NCBI GenBank assembly: GCA_029817715.1
Contig: JARUPY010000607.1
Coordinates: 3,720,001-3,784,000 of the forward strand
Direction: 5' to 3'
Source of the DNA: Melastoma dodecandrum
Taxonomy: Eukaryota > Streptophyta > Magnoliopsida > Myrtales > Melastomataceae
DNA length: 64,000 nucleotides
A program made the position numbers and the translations under genes. The notes under the pieces were generated by a model that worked only from the letters and a program-made list of their open reading frames with translations, was not told where the DNA came from and made no database searches. Shown here in pieces: positions 1 through 11,600 of this stretch. Numbering within the stretch: the stretch's first letter is position 1; each line of letters begins with the position of its first letter.

Positions 1-1511
1 GGATAGATGAAGCTCTAGATGATCCAGATTGGATCCTTGCAATGCAAGAGGAGCTAAATCAGTTCGAAAGGAACAAAGTGTGGACATTTGTTCCTAAACC
101 TGATAACCGTTCCATTATTGGAACTAAATGGGTATTCAGGAACAAACTCGATGAGCTATCATAAGAAACACATCACGACTTGTTACCAAAGGATACTCTC
201 AAGAAGAGGGTATTGATTTTGATGAGACGTTTGCTCCTGTAGCACGTCTAGAAGCAATCAAGCTACTGTTAGCTTATGCTTGCTACAACAACTTCAAGCT
301 GTATCAAATGGACGTGAAAAGTGCTTTTCTCAATGGAGAAATCAAAGAAGAGGTATACGTAAATCAACCTCCTGGATTTGAAGATCCACAGCACAAGAAT
401 CACGTTTACAGACTCTCCAAGGCTCTATACGGTCTAAAACAGGCGTCTAGAGCATGGTATGAGAGACTTAGTTCTTTTCTCATTGAAAAGGGCTATAAAA
501 GAGGGAGAGTAGATACCACTCTCTTCTTCAAACACAGAGGTAATCATCTAGTTGTTGTCCAGATCTATGTCGATGACATTATCTTTGGATCAACAGATGA
601 AAAACTCTGTACAGAATTCTCTGAACTCATGACGAGTGAGTTCGAGATGAGCATGATATTGAGAACTTACGTTCTTCCTTGGCTTACAAATTCAACAAAC
701 TGCTGAAGGTACCTTCTTACATCAAGAGAAGTACACTAAGCAGCTACTGAAAAAGTTTGGCCTAGAGGGCTCTAAGCTTCTGTCTACTCCAATGGCTACA
801 AGTGCCAAGATAGACAAGGACGAAAATGGTAAAGAAGTAGATAACAAGCTATATAGAAGCATGATTGGCTCACTTCTATATCTTACTGCTTCCAGACCAG
901 ACATACTATTTAGTGTATGTCTCTGTGCTAGATATCAATCAGCACCTAAAGAATCTCATCTGACAACGGTCAAGAGAATCTTTAGATATTTACAAGGTTC
1001 TGTAAACCTTGGCATATGGTATTCCAAGAGATCCGATTTCAGTCTCATTGGTTACTCAGATGCTGATTTTGCAGGATGTAAGATCGGCAGAAAAAGCACT
1101 AGTGATACTTGTCAGCTAATGGGAAACATGTTAATTTCATGGTTTTCCAAGAAGCAGACTTCTGTTGCTTTGTCCACTGCAGAAGCCGAGTATATCGCAG
1201 CTGCAAGCTGCTGTGCTCAACTACTATGGATGAAACAGCAACTTGAGGACTATGGTCTCTCACTTGCTGAAATTCCGATCATGTGTGATAATACTAATGC
1301 GATTCAATTAACGCGCAACCCAGTCTATCACTCACGATCAAAACACATAGAACTCAGACATCATTTTCTGAGGGATTATGTACAACAAGATTTTGTAAGC
1401 GTAGAATACGTTAATACAGACAAGCAATTGGCTGATATTTTCACCAAACCCCTTGATAAGGAGAAATTCTTCTCTTTCAGGAATGAATTGGGGATTTGTT
1501 ATCCATTTTAA
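1..1511 (+). pseudogene. copia pol fragment: reverse transcriptase and RNase H (decayed)
   Basis: Three frame-shifted segments translate as the end of a copia polyprotein. The first (about 2-155) has the RT start, with a motif like GTKWVFRNK. The second (308-706) has [31 protein letters not shown] and the catalytic YVDDIIFGS. The third (792-1508) holds SRPDILFSV, GYSDADFAG, the RNase H motif STAEAEYIAA and the closing DIFTKPL. Frame breaks lie near 155-165, with missing bases before the '[19 protein letters not shown]' segment, and near 655-670. The polyprotein normally includes gag, protease and integrase, which are outside the window. It cannot be expressed as one protein. Confidence 0.93.
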
Positions 1512-2177
1512 ATAACAGAGACGTTGTACAGCAGTTTCAGCGTTCTGTATTAAATATATTTCGAAATTTTACTTCGAAATGCATTTTTCAAAAGAGTACT
1601 CTAGACAATATTATTCTAATGAAAATTTTGTCAAGAAAGAGTCCTTTTTATTAACGTAGATTCTATGCGGGGTTAATTCGATACTACCGTTTCGAATTTA
1701 ACAAAATATATTCCTTAATTAAGTGAATATATGATAAGAAAATCTTAAATATATTTTTGGATTTTCTAAATATATCTTGTAGGAATTCTTCGATAAATCA
1801 TTTATTGAAGCATTTTCTCTCTGTAAAAAAAAAAAAAAAATTGAAACAGAAAGTTAAACCTTCTGTTCAAAAGAATATTTTTATTTTTGAAAAATCAGGG
1901 AGAATCTTATCTGATTCATCTCTTATTATATCAAGTATCGATGATCTTGATAAAAAATTGGGAATACATTATCTTATTGGAAGATTTTGTTCCAATTAAT
2001 CAATTTTGGGAAATAAAATAATAGTTTTCCAAAATTAAAACATTACCTTCTTCTATATTTTCTCACGGTGTCACTCGTGGTTCTCAACCACCATTGATAC
2101 TCCTCCGAGAAACCCTAGAAGAAAATCTATCCTTTCCACTCAATCTCTTAGCCAAATCGCTCGATCCATCTCTGATT
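1512..2177 (+). other. AT-rich spacer inside the retrotransposon
   Basis: This is non-coding AT-rich DNA between the pol stop codon and the extra 3' ORF. It has several short direct and inverted 'aatatatt' motifs and an A run at about 1826-1840. An open frame at 1757-1999 has no methionine start and no recognisable content, so it is probably spurious. Confidence 0.5.
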
Positions 2178-3834
2178 ATGGCACCTAAGAGAAAGTCCGG
2201 AGCTAGCCGTTCCTTCTCCCTCTCTGCCACACCTCCTTCGGCTGAGCCTCAACCAGCCACCCCCGTGATTCCTACGGTTAATGAGGAAATCGCACCCCTG
2301 GACCCGGAAATCACCGAATACTCGCTTGTCGAGGATAAGGAGATCTCCAACGTCGCTACCAAAGGGCAGCAGGACGAAGTCCCTATTTTGAAGGAGAACC
2401 CTATTTCTGAGGAGTCTCTGGAGGAACCTGCTGGTGAGGATGACGAAGCATCTCCTGCCACTGATGATCTTGTCTTGGAGGACGAAAATCCTCGAGAGAA
2501 TACTGATCTGGAACAGGAAGCTGAAACCCTTGCCAGAAACAGAGTTGTCTCTGATGACGATGAGGACGAAGTGCAGGAGGTCACTCCCATAGCAGTTGCT
2601 GCTCCTCAACCTACTGTGTCACCCAAATCGAAGGTAAAAGGCAAGGCTGTTGCTATGGAGCCTATCCCTGTCAAAGCCAAACGATCGGCCTCGATTTTCG
2701 TCTCTGGAAGAGTATCCTCCAGGACACGACACAAACGCAAAAGCCCCGAGTCTGTGAGTAAGTCCCTAGAGCAGGAGGTCTTAAAAAAGACCAAGCCTAC
2801 AGGTGCAATCGCAGCTCAGGTAATACCTACTGTCTCTCAGGCTGAAATAGAGCAGATCATGAACGCAGAAGCTGTTTTCTCCTGTGATGTCTCAAACAGG
2901 CAGATTGCTGCATACAAACGGCTAGATTTTAGCTGGTTTAGTGAGAATGATCTTGATATTCTGCCTCTATATGAGAAGCTGGATTTAAAGGTTTCTGTGA
3001 AACTTATGTCGAAGTCGCTGTTACAAGGATTCGAGAATTTTATACAAATCTCACCTTTTTCAGGATTAACGACATTGTTAAGTATGTCAGGATCATGATT
3101 GATGGTGTCTTCCTGGTGTTTTCAATTCATGATGACAACACCCTGTATGCTGCAAAGAGCACCCTGTTCTTCCTGTGACAAACAAGAATCAGTCATACAG
3201 CACCATACTTGGATCTAAAGTGAAGGTGCTGCAGTACCTTGAATCTGCTGCACTGAAGCTTCCTAAACGGATCCTCCATCGATCTGTCATCTTCTGTCTC
3301 CTACCAAGGACAGGAAGTCTGGATGCTGTAACAACTAGAGATGCTCAGATTATGGAGCATTTGTTGCTGGGAAAGCCATTCAACCTGGGGGCGATGATTT
3401 TTGCTCACATGCAAGCTTGTCTTAAAGCAAAGGACAAAGCTCTCCCCTATGGTCAGGTTGTAGCTGCTCTTCTCCGTCTTCGCAACATTGATCCAAATCC
3501 TCCCACCGCACTGGAAAAATGGCGAGTTGGAAATTTTGGTCGACAAATTATTGCAAGTATGCAATATGTGAGGACTCAAGGAGGCTGGATTCAGAAATCC
3601 AAAGGGAAAGAGAAACAGCAGAAGGAAGCACCTGCTACTTGTGACAAGAGTGGACCTACTGCTCTAAAAGCTGCTGTTCCATCTTCTTCAACCCTGGAAA
3701 AACCTCGAGAAGGCTCATCCTCCTCTTTGCCTAATCTCATTAGAGATCTGCAGCGACAAATTGGTGCACAGACTGAGGAACTTAAAGTCCCCAAGTATAC
3801 GGTCGTTGAGTTAGTCATTACTGCTGAACGTTAG
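2178..3834 (+). pseudogene. extra 3' ORF of the SIRE-type element (env-like position), frameshifted
   Basis: The frame from ATG 2178 (MAPKRKSG...) encodes a Ser/Pro/Glu-rich acidic N-terminus with basic patches (residues about 1-230), then a more ordered segment. Near 3060 the frame shifts (FRINDIVKYVRIMIDG continues in another frame), a stop follows near 3177, and translation resumes at 3175-3834 with a segment containing GKPFNLGAMIFAHM. Position after RNase H, acidic head and conserved tail fit the third ORF of SIRE elements. That ORF has been called envelope-like or 'putative plant transposon protein', and its function is unknown. It is broken here by at least one frameshift and one stop. 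No signal peptide or convincing membrane span is visible. Confidence 0.6.
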
Positions 3835-4056
3835 GAAAAGCTCCTCCGTGACAGTCTCCAGTAATGTGTTCTGCTTATTTTTCAGCACCCTAGACCTACT
3901 GTAATGGTCTTAAATAAGTGACTGATGATGTGTACCCCTTTTGGGATGAACTATTTTAATATTCTGCAGTTTGGTTTTATTCTCTACGTCTATTGTGAGA
4001 ATACCTTCTACAGGACCTTAGATCTCCGCTTTCTACCTTCTATACTTTTTGATATG

Positions 4057-4480
4057 ACAAAAAGGGGGAGAGATTTTGGAGAACTTTGAAAAATAGTAAG
4101 TAACAAGCAAGGGAGAGATAACACAGTGATATAGCGTATGCTAATCTCAAACCCACAAGAATTCTTGTGATATTCAGCGGGATAGAAGGACAAACCTACT
4201 ATGAGGTTTATTAATCTTCTATAAGGGTATGCAAAATTTGAGTATAACTCATTTTTGCTGGGAGTGCAGAAGCTCATGCTACTGTCGGGCTAAATATACA
4301 AGAGCCTTGTCCCTGTAATCTGTACAAGCCGAATGCTTACACAGAAGTTTTTGCACTCTGCAAAAGTAAAAGCTTCTATAAAGTGTCAAACCCTCTATCT
4401 TAGGGGGAGTTTGATACGTCATCTTGTATGAACATATTTCCTATGGATGAAAGTTTTGTCATCATCAAAAAGGGGGAGAT
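4057..4480 (+). other. polypurine tracts before the 3' LTR
   Basis: Purine tracts 'aaaaagggggagag' (about 4057-4072), 'ttagggggagttt' (about 4401) and 'aaaaagggggagat' (about 4467-4480) precede the LTR. The last abuts the LTR start and is the likely plus-strand primer. The others look like the duplicated tracts seen in this element class. Confidence 0.65.
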
Positions 4481-6300
4481 TATTGACAAGATTTTGATGA
4501 TGAGTTAAACAGCAGGTTTGACCTGCTATGACTTTACAGAAGCTGAAACCTCCTGTAACGAAGATACGCTTCGTAAGAGAGGAAAAATATCACGAAAATA
4601 TTTTCTTTACCCTCCAAGGATCATTTCAGATCAAGAGACGTGATTAGAGAATATTTCCATAAATAGATATTTCAATAATAAATTATTAATTAAATTATTA
4701 ATTCAAAAAGAGAATATTCTTAGGAATATTATTTGGATTAATATTTCGTCCAGATACAATGTTTTACTTGTCTAGAACGAATCAATTTTTTTTGGGAATA
4801 AATCATTGATTATTTCCTTATATAGAAGGTCAAGTTGCTGTTACTGGCCGAACCTTCTGTAATGCATTATCTGGGGATTTAATTGTCAAAATAAGACAAA
4901 ATTAAATCTGGAGGTTCCAACCAGATATTTGGACGACCCCATCATCATATTTCTCAAGTTGGAAATAAAATATTCTTTCTTTCCAACTAGAGAAGGTTGC
5001 TGACCGAATTAGGCTCTAACCTTCTGTAAGAAGAGATCTCGTGATTGGATGATTCGATTGATCTGAAATCAATCAAATATTGTCCCTAAATGATTTTTAC
5101 ACGTTGGGGATGAATCTGGTCATTTTACGTATTTGGCAAAATAAGTTTCCTTCTTTACAGGAGGACGGAACCTCTATATAAAAAAAAAAAAACCTAAAAA
5201 TATTTTAAAAAGATTTTTTTATCAGAGGTAAATCTTCGCATTTGGCAACGTTAGTGGTGTTTAACTTGTGTGCAAGTGTGCAGGACGGATTCTCCAGGCG
5301 CGAGTTCTCGCAGGAGGTAACTACAGCGGGTTAAGCGTGGGCGAAGCCGCTCCGGTGACTTCGTTGCGTACGGATCTGAGTGACTCGACCGGAACTTTGT
5401 CCGTGACGTCGGACTGCGTACATCAGGGCCTGGGGAAGGGTTCATTGGTGGCGAGTAGGCGTACAGAGTTGGTCGGAGGGAAGGAGTCCGTAGCAGAGGT
5501 TCAGTGGTGAGGGACCTTGATCCTTCTGTAGTTGGTTATTTTGTTATCTGTGCGTTTGCAGCAGGTGTGCTTTGGTGAAGCCACTCCGTAGGCGTCGTTG
5601 GCTGTGAATCCGAAGGACTTGGCCAGGAGTGCTGTCCGTAACGCCGGGTGGGCGTACAGCAGGTCCAAGAGAAGGTTTCTGCAGCAGGCGTAAGTGGTGA
5701 GGGACTGCAACCTACTGTAGACGGTCTATCTTTATTTGTTTTGCAGATTAAACCAAAAACACAAAAAGAGAAGCATATCAGAGGCGTTCAAACACTTGGT
5801 GAAAGCGTCATCGGATCTGTTCGCTGATCCACAGAAGGAATAGCCCGCTACAGAGTCACAGAAGGCTGAAGCTTCCAGCCAACGTTCTGTGCTTGCTCAA
5901 GTCTGGTTGATTTCCTTGTGATTCGACCTAGACACATCCTAAACACAGCAAGAGAGTTTCTTGCATTGGTAAAGCTAGTCTTACCGTCCCGCGGTCAAAG
6001 AAATTGTTTTCTTACACCACAGAAGGTTTTACCTTCTACACTGTAATCTCTATACGAGTTATTAGTGAAAAGTGACCGAAAGTGGACGTAGGTGCTTTCA
6101 CCGAACCACTATAAAATCCTTTGTGTTCTTCGACTCATTTCGAAGTCCATTTCACACGTTCCGTAATTACAGAAGCTTGAAGGCTCTGTAAATTACAGTA
6201 AGTTACTTCCGCTGTGAGGATTGTGAAAAAGCGTTTAAGAATTCCTTAATTGGACTTAACACTAATTCACCCCCCTCTTAGTGTAATCTTTGGGCCAACA
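4481..6300 (+). repeat. 3' LTR of the SIRE-type element
   Basis: It starts TATTGACAAGATTTTGATGATG directly after the polypurine tract (expected TG mutated to TA) and ends ...CACTAATTCACCCCCCTCTTAGTG...GGGCCAACA at 6300. The end resembles the ends of the other large LTRs in this window (28250 and 53405), so they are related families. Length is about 1.8 kb. The partner LTR is outside the window. Confidence 0.8.
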
Positions 6301-6476
6301 AAAGGTAATCTCTGACCATTATTATTCATGCAAACACTTTATTCTCAGGGGGAAAGCTATTGGCACCGGTGCTTAGTCTAATTTGTGTTTACTCTTTTCT
6401 TTGTTTACCGTCATAACTAAACGAAGAAATAGCATAGAATTTGAATGTTTTATTATCGTACAATTTTGGGGCTTGT

Positions 6477-7357
6477 AATGACATTTGCCTCAATTATGGC
6501 TACAAGGAAATCTCAACACGGTGGACGCTAGAAATAGCAGGATAAAAAGGCTTACAGTGGAACATCCTCTTCACACAAATCATCTGGCATCTATGGAAGC
6601 AAAAAAATAACGCAGTATTTCAAAACAATGTCTACATCAACGACATTAGGGGCGCAATCATGGCAAGGGCAGCAGAAATGCAAGCAACCATAGGAAGCCA
6701 AAAACAGAAGAATAAAGCGATCAATGTGCAAAGCCCCAGAATCGAAGCAGTGGAAGCTGACTCACCATGGCAGCCCTCAAAACAACTCCCATTCATCATG
6801 AACACGGATGCAGCGACAACACCAAACCAGCCTTATAAAGGACTAGGGGGAGTAATAAGGGATAGGAGAGGGACATGGATTGGGGGCTTCACCAACAAAA
6901 TACAGAATACAAACAGCCTCATTGCAGAAGCCCGAGCACTATTAGAAGGCCTAAAGCTAGCTAAACAGCTTGGATTAAATACTTTGGCTATCCAGACTGA
7001 CGCAGAACTCCTTATCCGCTGCTTACAGGGTGACCTTACACCCCCTCACTAATTTCGTCGATTGTGGCTGAATGTAGATTGCTGTTAAATGATTTCGAGG
7101 AAAAATCCGTCCACCACATTTTGAGGAGGAAGAACCAGGTAGCTGACAAATTGGCAAAACAAGCAAGGCACCAAGAAGAGGACTCTATCACTTTTCATTT
7201 CCCACCGGACTATGTGATAGACATTTCGCATCAGGACATCCCTGCGGGTGATTATAGTGTGGACACTAACTCTCTGAATGGTGTAACCTAAACGCTAAAC
7301 CGTTATGATGCATCTATAAAATTCCCCTTTCTACCAAAAAAAAAAATGACATTTGCC
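6477..7357 (+). mobile_element. 5'-truncated LINE with target site duplication
   Basis: The direct repeat AATGACATTTGCC occurs at 6477-6489 and 7345-7357. Just before the right copy is an A run (about 7336-7346), the poly(A) tail of a LINE. The insert of about 855 bp contains only the last part of a LINE ORF2: a zinc-binding/post-RT segment with WNILFTQIIWHLWK (about 6558-6600), then an RNase H domain. Strong 5' truncation is typical of target-primed reverse transcription. It sits in an intron of the AP-4 beta gene. Confidence 0.9.
6549..7291 (+). pseudogene. LINE ORF2 C-terminus with RNase H domain (frameshifted)
   Basis: The open frame from about 6549 reads through the LINE post-RT segment into an RNase H-like domain: MNTDAATTPN (first acidic motif), GLGGVIRDRRGTW, AEARALLEGLKLA (Glu motif) and QTDAELLIRC (Asp motif). 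The frame is lost at about 7040-7050 (TPPH stop) and resumes in another frame as IVAECRLLLNDFEEKSVHHILRR with the closing NQVADKLAKQAR. One small indel therefore breaks it. It ends at 7291, about 50 bases before the poly(A) tail. It is a dead fragment with no start. Confidence 0.88.
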
Positions 7358-7451
7358 ACAATGGCCAATGAGTTTGGTCATGTTATACAGTCATGTATGC
7401 CGTGACTTCTGGACACATAAATTAACCTGTTCATTTATTGCTTGCTTGCAG

Positions 7452-8283
7452 CCATCTTATATGTTCACGAATAAGGAGCATCGAGGCCCATTTGAGTGCT
7501 CGGACGAAGTTGCTGGCGTATCCATGGGGGCAGAACCTGCCGATAATGTTGTTCCTGCACAACAAGTTGAGGCAAATGATAAAGACTTACTTCTGAGTAC
7601 TTATGAGAAGGAAGACACTAGATCTGTCATCAGTAATGGCTCGGCATACAATGCTCCCTTGTATGATTCGTCTGCACCTCTTCTGGCATCGCAAACCCAA
7701 ACTGATATAGTGAGTTTGGATACATCAACAAGCCAAACTCTGTCAACCAGCCTGGCCATTGATGATTTACTTGGTCTTGGCTTATCCATTACACCCGCAC
7801 CTGTTCCTCCCCCTCCTCTGACACTGAACCCAAAGGCAGTATTAGATCCAGCAACTTTTCAGCAGAAGTGGCGGCAGCTTCCAGTGTCACAGTCTCAGGT
7901 TTAACTCTTTACACAATTGTGATGCCAATACCATTTAGTTTGGTTCTTTTTTTTTTTTTGCTTGATGATGTCGCAATCTTCTCCCTAACAGGAGTTTCCC
8001 ATGAGCCCACAAGGAGTCGCGGGATTGACGGCGCCTAAGACACTTGTTTCAGCACATGCTGGGGCACTCTATACAGCGCATTGCATCAGGCGGTCAATTC
8101 CCTAATTTGAAGTTTTTCTTCTCTGCTAAAAAATCCGAGTCATCGTCCTATTTTCTCGTGGAATGCATCATCCATACATCATCAGCTAAGGCTCAGATCA
8201 AGGTTAAAGCAGATGATCAGGGAGCGACCAACGATTTTGCCACCCTCTTCCAGGCAGCCTTGTCCAAATTCGGGATGGTGTAG
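7452..8283 (+). pseudogene. AP4B1: AP-4 complex subunit beta, last two exons; frameshift in the terminal exon
   Basis: Exon 7452-7898 starts after a clean 'tgcag' acceptor with PSYMFTNKEHRGPFE and contains EANDKDLLLS, LAIDDLLGLGL and FQQKWRQLPVS. Exon 7992-8283 carries the appendage platform segment ending in LFQAALSKFGMV. The order and motifs match plant beta-adaptin of the AP-4 coat (trans-Golgi cargo sorting). The terminal exon starts in phase as EFPMSPQGVAGL, but near 8041-8050 the conserved reading moves by one base (QHMLGHSIQRIASGG), so the original frame stops at about 8105. The extra base is a real mutation or an assembly error. Trunk exons should lie upstream of the window, across the retrotransposon-filled intron. 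I class it as pseudogene only because of the frameshift. Confidence 0.85.
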
Positions 8284-8661
8284 AATTGGAAGTAAGCTTG
8301 TTTTGTATAATGCCAGAGGTGCTTTTTACTATTGAAGAAAGCTTGCCTGTATATAGTCCATACGGCTTGTCCAATTTTGGGTCAGGAGTTGTACTTGGCA
8401 GCATTTGTTATTTGCAGACTCTCAGAGAACGAATTCATCTTGAAACTGTAAACTACAAATTATTTTGGGATTTAGTAACAAAGCTTTATTGATGTGCATG
8501 CTAAGCCTCTGCGACGTCGTCTGTTATATATTACACAGACGCGAGAACAGCAACGAGAACGTGGGGTTTTTGGTTGGACAGGCTGCGACCTAAAACCCTA
8601 GTAAAGAACAGACCAACGCGGAAACCGTCTCCAATTCCCAACCGTAGCGGTCTCGGAGAAG

Positions 8662-11600
8662 ATGACCGGAGCCACGGCAACGCTCGACGACGAGACCGTC
8701 AAGAAAGTCATCCGCCAGGTGCGATTCCCTCTTCCCAAATCATCGTCGATCGAGTCCAATCCACCGGTGGTGTATTGACTATCGACGTTGGTGTGGGCAG
8801 GTGGAGTTCTACTTCAGCGACAGTAATCTTCCCAGGGACAAGTTCCTCAGGAAGACCATCGACGAGAGCGACGATGGATGTATCCTCTTCCCTCTCTGTT
8901 TGCCTGTGGCAACAACTTCTTTAATATTAAAATCTTGCGTATGATTATGTTGCGGTAATGATGAATGAAGTAAATGTTTTTTTTTTTTGTGTGATGGTGA
9001 ATTTGTTGGGCTTAACGGGAATGTAGTGGTCAGTTTGGCCTTGATATGTTCATTCACAAGGATGAGGGGACATCTTGGCCTGGACAACATTAAGGCTGAT
9101 GAAATACCAGAGGACACCGTCAAGGGAGTTGCTAATGCGCTTAGGAAGTCGACTGCTCTTAAGATTTCTGATGATGGTGAGTCTCGGGCCATGTGTGCTT
9201 TCTTTGCGGTTTTCTTTTTCGTTGCTTATGTGCTCTTGTGATCCCGAGAAATAAATATTATTGCTGTGGACAGCGGAAATGTAACACTTCAGTGGATACT
9301 CTTTTCCATGACTTGCCATAATCTGGCTATTTCATTTTTCCATGTGTCACAACTTGCTTATTTGATATTGTGTTGAAGTGATAATTTTAGCTGGTAAGCC
9401 AATGCCGTTTCAGTAAATTCCTGTTGGTGAAGTTAGCTATTCATCCAATAGAAGCGATTAGGTCTACTTTTCAGCCGTCTTTGATTTGGCCCCAGAAATT
9501 TCTACTGTGATGGTAAAGTCTGCTCAAATTACAGCCATTAGGCAGGTAAAAGTACCATTTCATGCACTGAAAGTTAACTGCCCTGTGAATCCCCCCCCCC
9601 CCCCCCCCCAAAAAAAAAAAAAAAGAAACATCCACAACACCCATTTTATGTCTTTCGTTTCTTTTTTATTTCTTTTTTGTTCCTTCTGTAGTCATTTGAG
9701 ACAATTTTAATTTTTTTCCGTTAATTAATTATACAGCGCAACAGAATTCCATATGCTATCATAGATTTTCTACTCGGCATGAGATCATATTTATATGATT
9801 AGCTAAACAATATTTGCCAGTTATCTTGCGATTCATGGTCATTATGACTAGAAGTAGAAAGGGCGAGTGCAATTTTCATGATTTTGCAACTCCTTGTTGC
9901 TCAAGATGGGACTTTTAGTGGTGCACCTGTGAAATTTTCATGATTTTGCAATTCAGATAAGAGTCACTTGGTAAGAGGGCTAAAATGAATTCTAGAAATG
10001 AGGAAAAATTTTTTATTATTCTTGTGATTCAACTGGTCCGTCCAAAGCTTGACCTTGTATAGGAAAACGTTTATTCTCCTAGGGATGAAAGTGGGCAGAA
10101 TTGCTGAACTTGTGAAAGCAGAAGAAGTGATCGAGCAAGTTGACACCAGGACGATTGCCGTTTCTCCCTTGGAATACAATGTAAAGCTGGAAGATGTTGA
10201 ATCCTTTTTTGGTCAATTTGCTAAGGTGATAAGATTTTTTTCAGTTCTTTTGTTGCCAATGATCATGCAGTGTTTTATGTTGTTTGGTCCCTTCCTGGGG
10301 GGTTTGAAATCTGAATGATTTATTGAATGGTTCTAATTATAGGTATGATGGATGGTCTGAAAAAAATCTCAGTCACTCATTGTTAGATGTATGAATGGAA
10401 TATATTTCCAGCAATGTTCTATTGTATGTCTACCTTGTCTCATCGCGGTCGCTTCCAACTTCAACTTCTCTTTCTGATGGTTTTGGGTATGTCCCGGTTT
10501 TTGTTCTTTCAGGTTAATAGTGTGAGACTGCCGCGCCATGTTGCAGATAAAAAGCTGTTTTGTGGCACTGCTTTGGTCGAGTTTTCAATCCAGGAAGATG
10601 CTGAAAGCATTTTAAAGAAGAGCTTATTTTACTCGGGGGCTGAGTTGGAACTCACACCAAAGTGAGCCCATCAACTGTTGTGTCTAAGGAAATGTCATTA
10701 ATGCTTAGATTTAGATAATTGAGATATTGCATGTTCTGTCGACTCTTCTCTTTTATATCTTCTTTCCCTAAATCATTCTTGCACTTGAATGCTCAGTCAT
10801 TATTATTCTTCTTGCTTAAAAATATGCCTTTTATACTACTTTCGTCTTATTTCAAGGATTCTGAACTTGGAGGTTGGATTCCGATTGTTTATTTCAGAAA
10901 GGTTTTTGATGCCGAAAGAGAGAAAATGCTGGAAGAGCACAAAACTATTTCTGCGCAAGTGTCAGACCTCAAGAATAATTCCAAGTCCAACATGGAACCA
11001 GAGTTAGAATTTATCCCTATCATGAGATTATACTTGAGCATGCAATTTTTATTTTTTTCTTTCGCATGTATCCCATCCAATAACTTCATTTTATTCTCAC
11101 AGATATCCAAATGGCTTAATTGTGTCATTTAAATTGAAGAGGATTAAGGATGAAGGCACTACAGAGCAAAGTGGCGCTAGCGAGCGTTCTGCAGAAGGAG
11201 ATGCTTCTAATGACCGGGTTGATGTTCCTAATGTTGGTGAGGAAGGTTCGAAAAGTATTGAGAATGGTGGCCAAGATAAGGATACGAAGGTTGATGACCA
11301 TAACGGTGCGGCGGCTGCGGAAAAGGAAACTGAAGATGAAGATCGGTCTGCTGATGGTGCTTATGAGAAGGAAGAAGACAATGAAGATGAACATTCACTT
11401 GCTTCCTCTAAAGATGGCATAAATTTTGTTCGACGTGAGGATTTGAAGGCCGTCTTTAAGAAATTTGGCACTGTGAAGGTACTTTTTGAAGCTCTTATAT
11501 AGCCTACATGTGGCAGCCATTTGGCATTTGATATTTGACATTTCCCTGTGCTACTTCTCCAGTTATGTTATATGGGTTGAATATACGAGCAAGTTAATCA

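Larger units (their letters stand above)
1..6300 (+). mobile_element. 3' part of a SIRE-type Ty1-copia LTR retrotransposon
   Basis: The window opens inside the pol region of a copia element and runs through RT/RNase H, an extra downstream ORF, a polypurine tract and a 3' LTR. Pol before an additional 3' ORF, repeated 'aaaaagggggaga' tracts and a long LTR ending in CCAACA match the SIRE/Maximus lineage. The 5' LTR, gag, protease and integrase must lie upstream of base 1. Frameshifts and stops in both ORFs show that the copy is dead. The flank after the LTR starts AAAGG, so that is the expected target duplication. The element appears to lie in an intron of the AP-4 beta gene that ends at 8283. 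Confidence 0.9.

Noticed and set aside
2148..2609. Reverse-strand open frames opposite the SIRE extra ORF
   Set aside because: They are shadows of the plus-strand frame, with no recognisable domain and no plausible start context.
4057..4480. CRISPR-like or regulatory purine array
   Set aside because: The repeated 'aaaagggggaga' tracts are polypurine tracts of the retrotransposon. There is no regular repeat-spacer order, and CRISPR arrays are not expected in plants.
5251..5510. Open frames inside the SIRE LTR
   Set aside because: GC-rich LTR segments with no protein similarity. LTR coding capacity is not expected.
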